Assembly: GCA_030052745.1 (NCBI GenBank)
Contig: JANBVO010000011.1
Span: 496,001-560,000 of the forward strand
Source: Pleurostoma richardsiae
Taxonomy: Eukaryota; Ascomycota; Sordariomycetes; Calosphaeriales; Pleurostomataceae
DNA length: 64,000 nucleotides
Direction of reading: 5' to 3'
Part shown: in pieces, positions 1 to 11,070 of the stretch
Layout of the letters: each line of letters opens with the position of its first letter
How positions within the stretch are numbered: position 1 is the stretch's first letter
Translations under genes and position numbers: made by a program
The notes under the pieces: model-generated
The model's input: the letters and a program-made list of their open reading frames with translations, nothing else
Databases searched by the model: none
Told to the model about the DNA's origin: nothing

Positions 1-1977
1 GGCCGCGAGGTCTGCGGCGTGCTGCTCGGCGCTGCCTCGGCGTGCGCGGAGGTCTGCTTCGCGTCGTGGAAGATGAAGGGCCGGCCGATGAAGATGTCGT
101 TCAGGTGATAGCACAGCTTGAGGTGCGCGCTGGACCGGAAGTCGGGCGACTGAGGGTTTGGGTGCTGGATTTCCGGGGAGAGGGTCAGCCACCAGGCGTG
201 GGTCTTGTGGCGGATGTCGATGATGCGTTCCAAGTACGTCGGTTGGAGGTGTTTTGGACATCGGCGGAGAAGGGTGCTGCCCATGAACGTGTTAGTCTCG
301 TGGGCAGGTATGAGGAAGCCGTAACTACTCCCGAGGGCACTTACATTGCATTGGCAAAGTCACTGAGCCGCAACGTTATGTGGAGCATTGAAGACATGTT
401 CGCAAACGTCCCCGTAGTACTCAATACTCGGAACTCAGAGAGGTCCTTGGGCATGTCGGCATCCATCTCTGTAGGGCTAATGGAGGCTGGTCTCCCATGG
501 AGAACACCGACACGTCTGTGGCAATGCCCCTTGTGTTAGTTCCACAGTCAAGAAGAATCAGCCAAGGTTGATAGATGATACGTGCCTCTCCATTGTGTAT
601 GCGGTCCACCACAGCCGATTTCTGGTCTCTACCGTCCAAGCGTCCAGGTCAGTGCCCGTGTACCGCCGGTGCATGCCGTTCTGTATCGCCATCTTCATGC
701 CAAGTCCTAGATAAGTGTACGCCATGCCCTGGGTGTCCAGTGGCAGTGCATAATGACCTAACAACAGACAGGCCTGCACGCTCTCCAGGGATGCGATGGC
801 GATGATATCCGGCACAAGCCTCGAGGCGGTTTGGTAGAACGTCACGCCTACATCGCGTTCCATAGCGGACTCGCTCGGGAGGTCTACTGACCACTCGCCC
901 GGCGGGCCGCCAGCCATGTGAGCGAACTGGGTGCCCACGGCGAGGACCATGAGGACAACGCATATCCAGGCAGAGTCGCTGCTGGTGATCTCCAGGCCCG
1001 GATCGTAAAGGAGCGCGAGCTTCTTGCTCACCCACTGTTCATCGACGTAGAAACAGTTCACCTGTGCGAACCGGAAGTATATCTGGACCAGAAACTCTGC
1101 CACGTCACGCGGCGGCAGACACTTCAAGACTCCCAGGACATAACTCTTGGGGGACTGTAGCTGCGTGGCCCGCCAAAACTCAAGGATCCTCAAGCTGCCG
1201 CGCATATCCTGCACGCCGTCCGGCGAGCTGGCTGGAGAGGAATGCCACTGATCTGCCGGCCCCGGCTCGTTCTCCGGGTCCGAGCAGCTCAGGTACTGGC
1301 TCAGCCGCCGCCGGACTTTCTGGGAGAAGTTCCAGTGCGAGAACTCCCCGGAGTAATCTAGCAGAGGGTTAGCACACATGAACGTGACGCCACGAGGGAA
1401 ATAAAGCGGCCCACTGACGTGAAGTGTGCTGCGACAGGGTCTTGACGGTGAAGTTCTCCTCCTCGAGCGTCAGGGCCTCCGCCTCGTCGGGGTCTATCTG
1501 CGAGGCCGCCTCCCCCGTCTGGACCTTGTCAATGATGCGGCGGAGGTTGTGCACATCCAGCGGGATGTCGCCGAGGAAGTGCACCACGAGCCGCTCCAGG
1601 CACTTGACGCGCTCGGTGCTGCCGCCGTCGTTGTTCCTGCTCGCCGACGCCTCCACGGGTCCGAAGTGGCACGGGCGCCCCGTCCGCGCGCAGCGCGCGC
1701 AGGGCTGGCGGCCGTCGCACCTCTCCTTCAGCCGCCGGCAGCCGGAGCACGCCTGCACGGCGCGGCGGCGCGTCTCGTCGGCCATGCGCGAGCGCCGGTT
1801 GGGCCTCCGCGAGGGCGGCGACGCGCCCGCGTCCCCCGGGATGGTCGAGGCGCGGCGCCCGGCGCCCTCCGCGGCCGGTGGCGGGCCGGGATGCGGCTCC
1901 GAGTTCGCCTGCTGCAGCGTCTCCGGGCAGTTCTGGGAGCCGATGCTCATGGCGTGCTGTTCGCTGGGCGACTTCAT
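1..1977 (-). CDS. Zn(II)2Cys6 transcription factor with fungal-TF domain, 3' end outside window
   Basis: Nuclear regulator that should bind CGG-type DNA sites. The binuclear zinc cluster is complete (Cys 77, 80, 87, 93, 96 and 103 from the ATG at 1977). It is followed by the fungal-specific TF middle homology region, with the family signatures SGEFSHWNFS, LHGRPASISPTEMDADMP and LKLCYHLNDIFIGRPFIF. Spliced exons are 1977-1419, 1357-586, 515-345 and 276 to beyond base 1, giving 592 residues in the window. Introns 1358-1418 and 277-344 have GT..AG ends; 516-585 only keeps frame with a GC donor (AG|GCACGT). It is transcribed in the same direction as the MFS exporter upstream of it, which it might regulate, but that is inference. 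The C-terminus is missing only because the window ends. Target genes are unknown. Confidence 0.9.
516..585 (-). other. Probable GC-AG intron in the first C6 regulator
   Basis: Joining the conserved YTMER segment to the conserved LHGRPAS segment in frame needs a phase-2 donor. The only good one is GAGAG|GCACGT paired with the acceptor CCACAG; the branch site is GAACTAACAC. The nearby GT (CAC|GTATCA) gives the wrong phase. This is inferred from frame logic only. Confidence 0.6.
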
Positions 1978-2650
1978 TCCTGCGCCTGGTCAGGCGGCTC
2001 CAGAGTCATGTGCTTCCTGGTCTGGTCTCTCCTTCCCTTTGCTCTCTTGCTATCTATCTGTCAGAAGAGTCGATTTGGATTCGGGAGGCGGCGCCGATAT
2101 CTGGCTGATAGCCTGATAAGGATTACAACGCGCCTCTCATAATGGGGGAGATGGCCCCCGCAAGGCGCCATACCGAACATGGAAGTACCCCTAATAGCTC
2201 CTCGCTTGTATGGAGGAAGGAAGGATATACGGAGAAGTCCATCCGTGATAAGCGGACTTGCGCAGCCAGCATTACCGCCCGCCCACTCACTGAAGGGACC
2301 TTACGTTGACCGTGGGCATCATATCATGATTCAGGGGTCGAGTGTCTGAGTTATGCATCTACTCCAACATGCGCAGCAGTTCACGCCGTGGCAGTCGACG
2401 AATAGCCGGCCGATATCAGGAAAGAGAGCCGATAACGGCTCAGGTATGACTGTAAATGAGTATCTCCAGGTATTCCCTAACGCCTTCTCCCAATGCCAAC
2501 CAGGTAACGCCAGCTCGCTTTGCCCAGGACCAGCAAGACCTTCTCTTACTGAAGCAGGGCCGCGACCCCAAGCCTCCCCGCCCTTATATACATCGACATT
2601 CCTTTCGACATGTGTACTCTGACCGCGGCGAGATGTCACGTATCAGGATT
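1978..2650. other. Intergenic: regulator promoter and MFS 3' flank
   Basis: This stretch separates the start of the C6 regulator from the stop of the MFS exporter, both on the minus strand. It should hold the regulator promoter and 5' leader plus the MFS terminator. Open frames here have no recognisable protein content. I see no RNA gene or repeat. Confidence 0.5.
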
Positions 2651-4318
2651 TCACACCCTCGCCTTCTCACTCTCCCGCTTCAACCTGTGCTTCTCCTTCC
2701 TCAGCCTCCTCTCCGCCCTCCACTGTATGCCATACTTGGGCGACGCCCACAGGATCGGCGAGAACACCACGACCAGCAGCGCCCAGAAGGTGAAGCACCA
2801 CCCGCGGCCCATGGAGCGGATCATGATCTCGATGACGGACGTCGCCACCGCGCCGCACTCGCACCTGACGAAGTTGTTGGCCGCCATGGCCGTGGCCGGC
2901 GCCTCCGGGTACAGGTCGACGATGAGCGTGTTGAGGATGCCGAACGAGCCCGTGATGCACAGCCCGATGACGAACTGCAGCGCCAGCGGCGCCGCCACGC
3001 TCGGCTCCCGCTCCAGCACCCAGCCGTAGGCGATGGTGGCGCCCAGCCCGACCACCAGGAGCGGGTACAGCGGCTGGATGCGCGCCTTCTCGATCGGGAA
3101 GTTGGACAGGTCGTCGCCGCGCCGCATGTTGATGGTGAAGCCGATGTTGTGCGCGATCCGCCGGTAGTTCCAGTCCAGGATGTAGCCCTGGCTGATGGCG
3201 GCGATGCAGCAGCCCACGCCGTAGGGCAGGTAGCACAGGCCGACCTCCAGGTTGGTGTAGTGGTAGATTTCGGAGAACTGGGTTGAGAGCGTAGCGGCCA
3301 CGAGGATGAAGACGAGGTACAGCAGCGAGTTGTAGAAGAGGATGATGCCGACGTCCTTCTCGAAGACCACGGAGAGCGCCTTGATGGGGTTCGGGAAGCG
3401 CAGCTTCTGCCTTGGGGCACGCTCTAACTGTGGGTGCCGCCGGTAGCGCAACCAGTCCAGCAGGCTCATGTTCCACCCCTGTGGAGGGATCGAACCGTTT
3501 CCAACAACCTTCCGACATGTCTCCGGGACTGTCAGTATGTAGGGGACGAGGAACGAGACCGTGAAGATGGCGCAGAACCAGAAAATGGCTCTCCAGCCCA
3601 GGTACTCAGCCAACAGGCCGCCAACAACAGGGCTGAGTGCCGGGCCAATGTTGATACCGGCGCCGACAATGCCCATGTATTTGCCCCTTTCCCCGCTGAC
3701 TGCAATGTCCGCCACGACCGCGAAGCTCAGCGCCAGCGTCCCGCTGCTCCCTCCGCTCTGCATACACCTGAGAACCATCAGGGCCGCGTAGTTGTCTTGC
3801 AGCGCCAGACCGATGTTCGCAGCAATGTAGATGGTGAAAGACACGATGAAGGCGGGCCGGCGACCTGCCATGTCTCCGAAGTCTCCAAACAGAGTGGGCG
3901 CTATGCCCTGCATTATCATGTACGTCGTAAGCGTAAGGTTGATAAGGTTGACGGTGACGCCCAGGTCCTTGGCAATGGGGTTCAACGCCGGAAAGTAAAT
4001 GTTGGCTGTCATGGGCGAGACGAAGCTCGAGAACGTGACCATGGCGATAATCCATCGCTTGGTGCCTTTCGAGAACACACTGTACGCTGGCCCGCTGGGG
4101 ACTCTAGCCAGATTCCCAGGGTCGCCATTCCGCTCCGCACCACTTTCCGCTGGCTCGCCCTCTTCATCCCGAGTGTGACTGTTGACCGCTGCCAGGACCC
4201 CAGCCACGTCTTTGTCGTCTGCCACCGGTATTGACTCCGACGGGTTGCCAGACGGGGTTATACCGGTATCAAGGTCCGATGACGAGGAAGCGTCATTCAG
4301 CGTCGGATCGTTCATCAT
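2651..4318 (-). CDS. MFS transporter, DHA1 drug:H+ antiporter type (quinidine-resistance-like)
   Basis: An intron-less 555-residue plasma-membrane exporter. After a hydrophilic acidic N-tail of about 90 residues comes the DHA1 pattern: TM1 followed by SPMTANIYFPALNPIAKDL, the motif-A loop GDFGDMAGRRPAF, and the motif-C region GPALSPVVGGLLAEYLGW. About 12 hydrophobic segments are visible, with a long charged central loop (YRRHPQLERAPRQKLRF) and a basic C-tail rich in Lys/Arg. Motif C marks antiporters, so export of drugs, toxins or organic cations is the family expectation; the substrate cannot be read. It sits head-to-tail behind the C6 regulator. The whole length is open with dense third-position GC like its neighbours. 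Confidence 0.93.
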   Translation of the reverse strand: MMNDPTLNDASSSSDLDTGITPSGNPSESIPVADDKDVAGVLAAVNSHTRDEEGEPAESGAERNGDPGNLARVPSGPAYSVFSKGTKRWIIAMVTFSSFVSPMTANIYFPALNPIAKDLGVTVNLINLTLTTYMIMQGIAPTLFGDFGDMAGRRPAFIVSFTIYIAANIGLALQDNYAALMVLRCMQSGGSSGTLALSFAVVADIAVSGERGKYMGIVGAGINIGPALSPVVGGLLAEYLGWRAIFWFCAIFTVSFLVPYILTVPETCRKVVGNGSIPPQGWNMSLLDWLRYRRHPQLERAPRQKLRFPNPIKALSVVFEKDVGIILFYNSLLYLVFILVAATLSTQFSEIYHYTNLEVGLCYLPYGVGCCIAAISQGYILDWNYRRIAHNIGFTINMRRGDDLSNFPIEKARIQPLYPLLVVGLGATIAYGWVLEREPSVAAPLALQFVIGLCITGSFGILNTLIVDLYPEAPATAMAANNFVRCECGAVATSVIEIMIRSMGRGWCFTFWALLVVVFSPILWASPKYGIQWRAERRLRKEKHRLKRESEKARV

Positions 4319-5334
4319 CGTCGAGTCTTGGACAAGAAGGCCAAGAGCACGAACATGGAGGAGGGGAATCCTTATCTAGATAGCTGTAAATGCAAAACAA
4401 AACATGAAATACACCGTCATCGAGACGCTAGCATCGACGAGGAACAACACTCCGGCGCAAGTCCGGTGACGCTATTACGAAGGTCTCCACGAGAACCGAG
4501 GAAGCCGGGCACGGCAGAGACCAGTAATTAGCATCTTCTTAGGTGTCAAGGGTTCTGTAGACCGCTAAAAGACACTGCCATTGATCTGCCAGCCCGGTGT
4601 TATTCCCGCTCGATCTCGTTCTTATCATGGGCTGCCCCCGCATCGCGGCATGACAAGCCGGGCGGTCGACGGCTGCGAGGGCTACTTGGCTAGGCGAATT
4701 AGGCTGCCCGCAATGGCAAAAAATGAGTTTTCTTTGCATGACTTGTCTGCGGCAGTGCGGATCGCCCCCTCGGTTGGTCCCCATTCAGGAACTGCATTGC
4801 TGCGGTATCGGCGATTCGGCTGTGGGGCCGGAGCTCGAGAGGGCGCCGCTGCGATCACGGCATCGGGCCGCATAAATCGGCACCGAAGCGGCAGTGCAGT
4901 TATCAGTGGTGTCTCACTCGCGCCATCTCACGGGTCTGCTATGCCGCTGGGCATCACAGGAATTGGCATCGGGGCCGGGGTAATTTGGTGATGGACGAGG
5001 GAGGGAGTTTGGAGCTTGAAACACGCCGTAGGGTTGAAGGCAGGACCACTCCGGTGCGGGACCGTGGATCCACGGCATTTTTCTTGCGGCTCGTAGATGC
5101 CGAGTCTCCACTGTCCCTGCCGCCACACCAGCAAGCCACAGCTCTCCTGTTTGCGCCACACATGCTTGTCATCAAGAGGATACGTAGATGCGAGCTCTCC
5201 TAATGGACACTGTGATCAGACGCTGGACCAGCAAGGAATGGAAAGAAGCGCAATGAACGACAACTGCCTCAGCCTGCGGATACGGTGACATCCTCCATAT
5301 AAGGTCCCCTCATACTGGGGATACAGTATCCGCC
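4319..5334. other. Intergenic, divergent promoters of MFS exporter and UFE1
   Basis: About 1 kb lies between two divergently transcribed genes. Open frames (for example 4581-4991 on the plus strand) show no domain, no repeats and no conserved-looking composition. The last 60 bases run directly into the UFE1 ATG. Nothing else is recognised. Confidence 0.5.
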
Positions 5335-6586
5335 ATGTCGGATCTGACGCCGGCCTTCGACGAGCTCCTCAAAGGGCGCGGAGCTCCCTCGACCAAGAGG
5401 AGCTTCAGCGTCGAGGAGGTTGAGGAGTTCCTTAAGAAGGCTTATTCGATTGTACGCATCCATTGTCCGGGATATGGAAATGTCGTATTATAGGCGTGCT
5501 AACACAGCTTCAGAACTCGGACATCACCTCCCTGCACACCCAGCTCCTCTCCCTCCGACAAGCCTACCTCTCTACCGCCGCCCCGCGCAAGACGCACCTC
5601 AACACCCGCAAGGCCGCCCAGCCGTCCGGCCCGCAGCAGCATCCGACCTACCTCACCGACCGCGACCGCGAGGAGATCGACGCGCAGGCCAAGTCGATGC
5701 TGCGGGAGCTCAACGCGTCGATCCGCATCCTCGACCACGAGGAGGCCCAGCGCAAGGCCGCCGCCAAGGCCGCCATCCGGCAGAAGTATGGCCGGGGCAT
5801 CGGCGCCGCGCTGGGCAGCTGGGCGGCGGGCGGTGGCGGTGTGGGCGGCGGCAAGAGCGCGGAGCACGCGGCGGCGGAGGACGGCGAGCTGCAGGTCGAG
5901 GCGCACCGCGAGAGCGTGCTGTGGTTCCTGCGGCAGCGGCTGCAGGACGCGGTGGCGACGCAACAGGGCATGATGGAGGCTCGGCTGACGAGGGAGATGG
6001 AGAAGAGCCAGAGCGTGCTGGCTAAGGCCAGGGGGACTCATGTGCCGGCCGGCGGCATGTCTTCGAGCTTCACAGAGTTCGGGGAGGGGTCTGCTGTGGC
6101 GCCGCCGCCGCAGGTGCCTGGGGGTGCTAGCGGCTTCAGTACGGGGGCTCATGGGGCGCTGCCAGAGGAGGGGGCTGCCCGGACGGGTGGCTACGGCGAT
6201 TTGACGGCGGAGCAGCTGCAGATGTTTGAGAAGGACAACCAGGACATGCTGAAGTACTACGAGAGCACCCTGGACAAAGTGCGGTATGTTTTGCCCATAT
6301 AACTCGTCTCATGCAACGATGCACAGGAGCTGACAGTGACTACAGAACGGCAGAGAAGAGTCTCGTCGAGATATCTGAGCTCCAGACGATGTTGGTCAAC
6401 AACTTGACGATGCAGTCAGCGCACATCGACCAGCTCGTGGCGGACTCGTTCAACACGACGGAGAACGTGGGTGGGGGAAACAAGCAGCTCAAGAAGGCGA
6501 CTCAGAGGGCGAGCCCGGCACGATACACGTTCTTCGCAGCTAGTGGACTGTGTCTCTTCCTGATAGTGTGGGACTTATTGATCTGA
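5335..6586 (+). CDS. UFE1: Syntaxin-18 family ER t-SNARE
   Basis: Qa-SNARE of the endoplasmic reticulum, needed in yeast for retrograde Golgi-to-ER vesicle fusion and ER membrane fusion. Exons 5335-5451, 5514-6283 and 6346-6586 join to 375 residues; introns have GTACGC/CTTCAG and GTATGT/CTACAG ends. The N-terminus (MSDLTPAFDELLKGRG) and following helices match the Syntaxin-18 N-terminal domain. Residues about 275-355 form the SNARE helix (KSLVEISELQTMLVNNL, then QLVADSFNTTENVGGGNKQL), and the last 20 residues are a single tail anchor. A Gly/Ala-rich linker separates the two parts. The ATG at 5335 is chosen because it opens the conserved N-terminus. A single-copy housekeeping gene. Confidence 0.93.
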
Positions 6587-7563
6587 AGTTGCCGTCGGCG
6601 ATGTACGGAGAAGTACTGGACTCCCATGGAGTTCATCGTCAACCTGCTATATCCTATTACATACTCTCAAAGCTCTGACCGCTACTTTAGCTCTACAGAG
6701 ACGGCAGGCGTAAGTTACTCGGCTCTTACCCTATGTCTTTGGCCAATATGAGATTGTGTGTTGTATGTGCGGCTAGGAAAGGGGGCTCTGTAAGGCGCCC
6801 GTTCGGCCGGCTTATGATGGCCACGTGCCATAGTAGGTAGGTTCGTGTAACAGTTAAGGGGGGATGCATCGAATGACTTGATCCTCCACAATTTCTGTTG
6901 CGGCATTTATTAAGTCTCGAAGGCACCTCGGGGTGCATCGTGCAGGAGCGGGGCGGAGCAGAACACGGGGAAGCTGGGGAACGGACGCGATAGCCTCGGC
7001 GGTAGGCGGGAGCGCGCCGAGGACGGCCGTTAAAGGCGGCTTCACATGCAACGTGTAGCAGCCTATGACGGGCTGTGGATTTGCAAGAGCTCCTATATAA
7101 AGCGCCGACGATCCTCGAGATCAACGAACGGCAATATGGCCATGATAGCCAGCATTTGTCGTAACTGCATTAACTCGTCTGTCTTTGCCTCCAGGGTTGG
7201 ACATAATTGTCGATAAATATTAGCATCAACGTAAAACCGCACTCCCGCATCATCGATCAGCTGTTTTCCTCTGCTCCTTGCTGCATTCCTGCGCTTCCTC
7301 CTGCAGGAATCATCTGCACCCCGGCCTATTGGAGCGGCTACCATTCGCCGGCCCTATCCCGCATCGTAAGGGAGTGGCTTGGGGCGTCGAAGCGTCGAAT
7401 GTTTGTCGGGAACCAGCCTGGCGGCCTAGCGAATGAGAAATAGACCTGGAGGTTGGTGCATCTGTCTAGCTGAGGAGAAGCTGGGCCTGTTTGGGGTTGC
7501 GGAGCTGCGGAAACTGAACGCAGCCTGGAGTAAAGGGGAAAGGGTCCCCTCCCTGTCCTAAAA
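6587..7563. other. Intergenic between UFE1 and aspartate aminotransferase
   Basis: Nearly 1 kb with no supported gene. It should carry the UFE1 terminator and the aminotransferase promoter. Minus-strand frames such as 6726-7124 are short and Arg/Pro-rich, typical of chance frames in GC-rich DNA. Confidence 0.45.
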
Positions 7564-9225
7564 ATGCCCGCCTCGTCACCGTCGCAGATCCTCCTCTCCG
7601 CGCCATCACCTCACTCTTCCCTTGTTTCCTCTTCCTCTTCCTCCTCCTCCTCCCCCATCACCCGCATCCGCAGCATCGCAGACCACATGGCGACTCCGGC
7701 GACTGCGACAAGCTTCCCGCCCGAGGCGGTGCCTCAGGCGCCAGAGGATCCCCTCTTTGGCCTGATGAGAGCGTTTCGGGCTGATGAGAGCCCGAACAAG
7801 GTCGACCTGGTGGGGCATCCATTCCCGGACAGTCATCGCGAGATATCGCTTTGGCTCGAGGCCGTGTTCGCTGTTACTGACAGCCAGACAAGGGAATCGG
7901 CGCATACCGTGACGACAATGCAAAGCCCTGGGTTCTCCCCGTCGTGAAGAAGGTACGCCGGTCTTGTCTTGTCTCGTGCCTTCAGAGTCATCGTATCGCA
8001 TCGAGCTGCTCCTCCATCTACCCCGCCATCACCACCCCGCACGCTGTATAACAAGATCCGTTCCTCCGCCACGACCTCAAACACAGACCCAGATACGGAG
8101 TACACCTATCTCAATCTAGAGACACATAGCTAACCAAGACGCCGTGGACCACAGGCCGACGAGATTATCCGCAATGACCCCAACCTCAACCACGAATACC
8201 TCCCCATCACCGGCCTCGCCGCCTTCACCAGCAAGGCCGCCGAGCTGATACTGGGCGCCTCCTCGCCCGCCCTCACAGAGAAGCGCGCCGCCTCCATCCA
8301 GACCATCTCCGGCACCGGTGCCGTGCACCTGGGCGCGCTGTTCCTCGCCAAGTTCTACAAGGGCAGCCGGACCGTCTACCTCTCGAACCCGACCTGGGCG
8401 AACCACAACCAGATCTTCACCAATGTGGGCCTGCCCATCGCCCAGTACCCCTACTTCGACAAGAAGACCAAGGGCCTCGACTTCGAGGGCATGAAGAAGG
8501 CGCTCACGGACGCCGCCGACCACAGCATCATCGTGCTGCACTCGTGCGCCCACAACCCGACCGGCGTCGACCCCACTGCAGCGCAGTGGCGCGAGATCGC
8601 GGCCGTCATGCGCGCCAAGGGCCACTTCCCCTTCTTCGACTGCGCGTACCAGGGCTTCGCGTCGGGCGACCTGGACCGCGACGCCGACGCGGTGCGCTAT
8701 TTCGTCGAGCAGGGGTTCGAGCTGCTGGTGTGCCAGTCCTTCGCCAAGAACTTCGGCCTCTACGGCGAGCGGGCGGGGTGCCTGCACTTCGTGACGGCGC
8801 CCGCGTCGGACGCGCAGCAGACCATCGCACGCATCTCGTCGCAGCTAACGGTGCTGCAACGGTCCGAGATCTCCAACCCGCCCATCTACGGCGCGCGCGT
8901 CGCCGCGACGGTGCTCAACGACCCGTCGCTGTTCGCCGAGTGGAAGGACAACCTGCGGACCATGTCGGGCCGGATCATCGCCATGCGCGAGGCGCTGCGG
9001 TCCAAGCTCGAGCAGCTGGGCACGCCAGGCAGCTGGGCGCACATCACGGACCAGATCGGCATGTTCAGCTTCACGGGTCTGAGCGAGGCGCAGGTGCTGC
9101 GGCTGCGCGAGGAATTCCACGTGTACATGACCAGGAACGGGCGCATCAGCATGGCGGGGCTGAACACGCGGAACGTAGACTACTTCGCGAAGGCGGTTGA
9201 TAGAGTTGTGCGGGAGATCCAGTAA
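7564..9225 (+). CDS. Aspartate aminotransferase, cytosolic type
   Basis: PLP enzyme exchanging the amino group between aspartate/2-oxoglutarate and glutamate/oxaloacetate. Exons 7564-7809, 7893-7952 and 8155-9225 join in frame (458 codons; 417 if translation starts at ATG 7687). The fold-type I signatures are clear: GIGAYRDDNAKPW across exon 2, SCAHNPTGVDPT, and the Schiff-base lysine in SFAKNFGLYGERAG, which falls at residue 259 when counted from 7687, almost exactly as in animal cytosolic AAT (Lys258). I therefore favour ATG 7687. The upstream Ser-rich 41 codons may be a pyrimidine-rich 5' leader or a weak targeting extension. Intron 2 (7953-8154, about 200 bases) is long for this window. 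Confidence 0.93.
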
Positions 9226-11070
9226 AGGGGGCGCGGCCCGGCCTGGTACACTTGAGGTGTGCTGGACATGGGGACCTTTGCTGGACCAAAGTGGTAAGTG
9301 GCTTGGCTGCTGTATCTTGCCAGGGAAATGGGATATCGATCAGGGCTTCATGATATCGGAATGTGCTTCAGCAGCAGAGCATCGCCTCCTCCTGTCGAGT
9401 TGGCTTGGCTTGTTAGAGACTTCGAACGGTCGAGGTCGGCCACTATAGAACATCTCTCTTCTTCGGCTCTGAATCCCGAGCACTGCTCTGTGTTTCTCTC
9501 ACATTGGCCTAGACGAGGTGGCTGTGCTGTGCTGCTTCTGACACTCCCCTGCCAGATCTGAGACGATGCCGATCGGTGGGAAGTAACCCTAATTCTTGAA
9601 TCTCGACTGATGCGGCAGCATACTCGTCAGTAGTCCGTTACGATTCTTGACTGGCCACATGATTCCTCTTCTGAGCATCACGCAAGCCTTTCAAGTGACT
9701 GTGAGAGCTCCGCTAGTTTGAAACAAAGGTAAGATATCTCACTGCGAGTCGGGGGCCAACATACGCGGTGTACGGATACAAGTGCTCGACCTCCTTCAGT
9801 CGCGTAGATCTGCACAGCTTATCGGTTTACACCTGCATCTGCGGAAGCATCCCGAGAATTCCTAGGAGCACATCCGGACCGGGAGTAACGAGATCTCCCA
9901 AGTAAGGAGGCGACTATCATGGAGGCCAATTGATATGGCTAATCAAGGAATGATAGGAGTCTTTGGATACCGCCACAGCCCGAGCTATCTTCTCTACGCG
10001 TGATTCTCATAGAGCTCCCGCCGTGGTACAAGCAGTCAGGGCCATTGTGTCACCAGCGTCCAAGACCCGAATGTTAATATTCTTACCAAGTCAGAGACGC
10101 CTAACAGAGGCGGAGCCGTTCCGAGTTCCACTGTCCTCTCGCAAATCCCCCGTGCCGAGAAGGATAACGATCTGCGAGTGCCCGATAGGCTACATACCAC
10201 GTCGACACATTCCAGTCAGACGGAAACTGGGTGGTGCATGCACGGTCAGCACAGTCGCACGAGGCTGCGACGCAAGACGCCCTGCGCCTGTCCCTCCGAT
10301 TGGGTCTGACCGCCAAGCATTTCCGTGAGCCTCAAAACGAACCTTATCCTGAACTACCGTGCAGGTACAGTACGTGCGTGAAGTTTCAAGGGCCTTTTCG
10401 CGGGGTCAAAGAAAGGGAGAGGGAGAGAGTTTCGGCAAAGCAGCGACGGCGCGTTTTGAGTTTCGTTGCATGTGGTACGCTGTACAGTACATACATACTA
10501 TGTACGGAGTATAGCCGCCCATCGCTCTAAGGTTCGCGGGGAAGCGGGCCTTCACATGCTTTCCCCTCGGGGAGGGACCGGCTATTCCGGAAGAGAGCCC
10601 CCAGAGCAGAGCTAGTCTCACCCTTTCAGCTCGGCTCACACGGCGATCGATTTAGCAATACGGGGTAATTAGGAGGTGGTCGAGTTCCTACGGTGTAGGT
10701 GTGTTGATCCCTTGAGTCTGCTCCACGGTGAGCTCTCCACAGAGATCTCGTTTCTCCAGACAGCCGAGGCCGTTCCCACCGTGTAGGAGCAGGGGAATTC
10801 ACAGGAACACAGAGACGCCCAGAGACACAGGGCGTCGTTCAACTCCCATAGAAGGTCTAGACATTAGTTGATGATTTGCGTTATTCCAGCAGGGAGGTAG
10901 GTATATACAATATAGCGTCAGACTCCAAAACGCAAAACGCTCTGTCCAAAATCCGACCCCCGGAGCCCCTTCCCATGCCGGTATGTAGTAGTATGTACGT
11001 GAACCATTGAAAAAAAAAAAAAAAGATCTTATGAACATGTCCCGATATCAAATCATTCGTTGCCGCCGTC
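9226..11070. other. Long intergenic region with no supported gene
   Basis: A tail-to-tail spacer of 1.85 kb between the aminotransferase and the OCH1-like gene. It contains an exact copy of the 9-mer TACGGAGTA at 10503-10511 and an uninterrupted A tract of about 15 bases near 11010-11024. All open frames are short and without recognisable content. I see no tRNA-like fold or repeat array. Confidence 0.5.
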
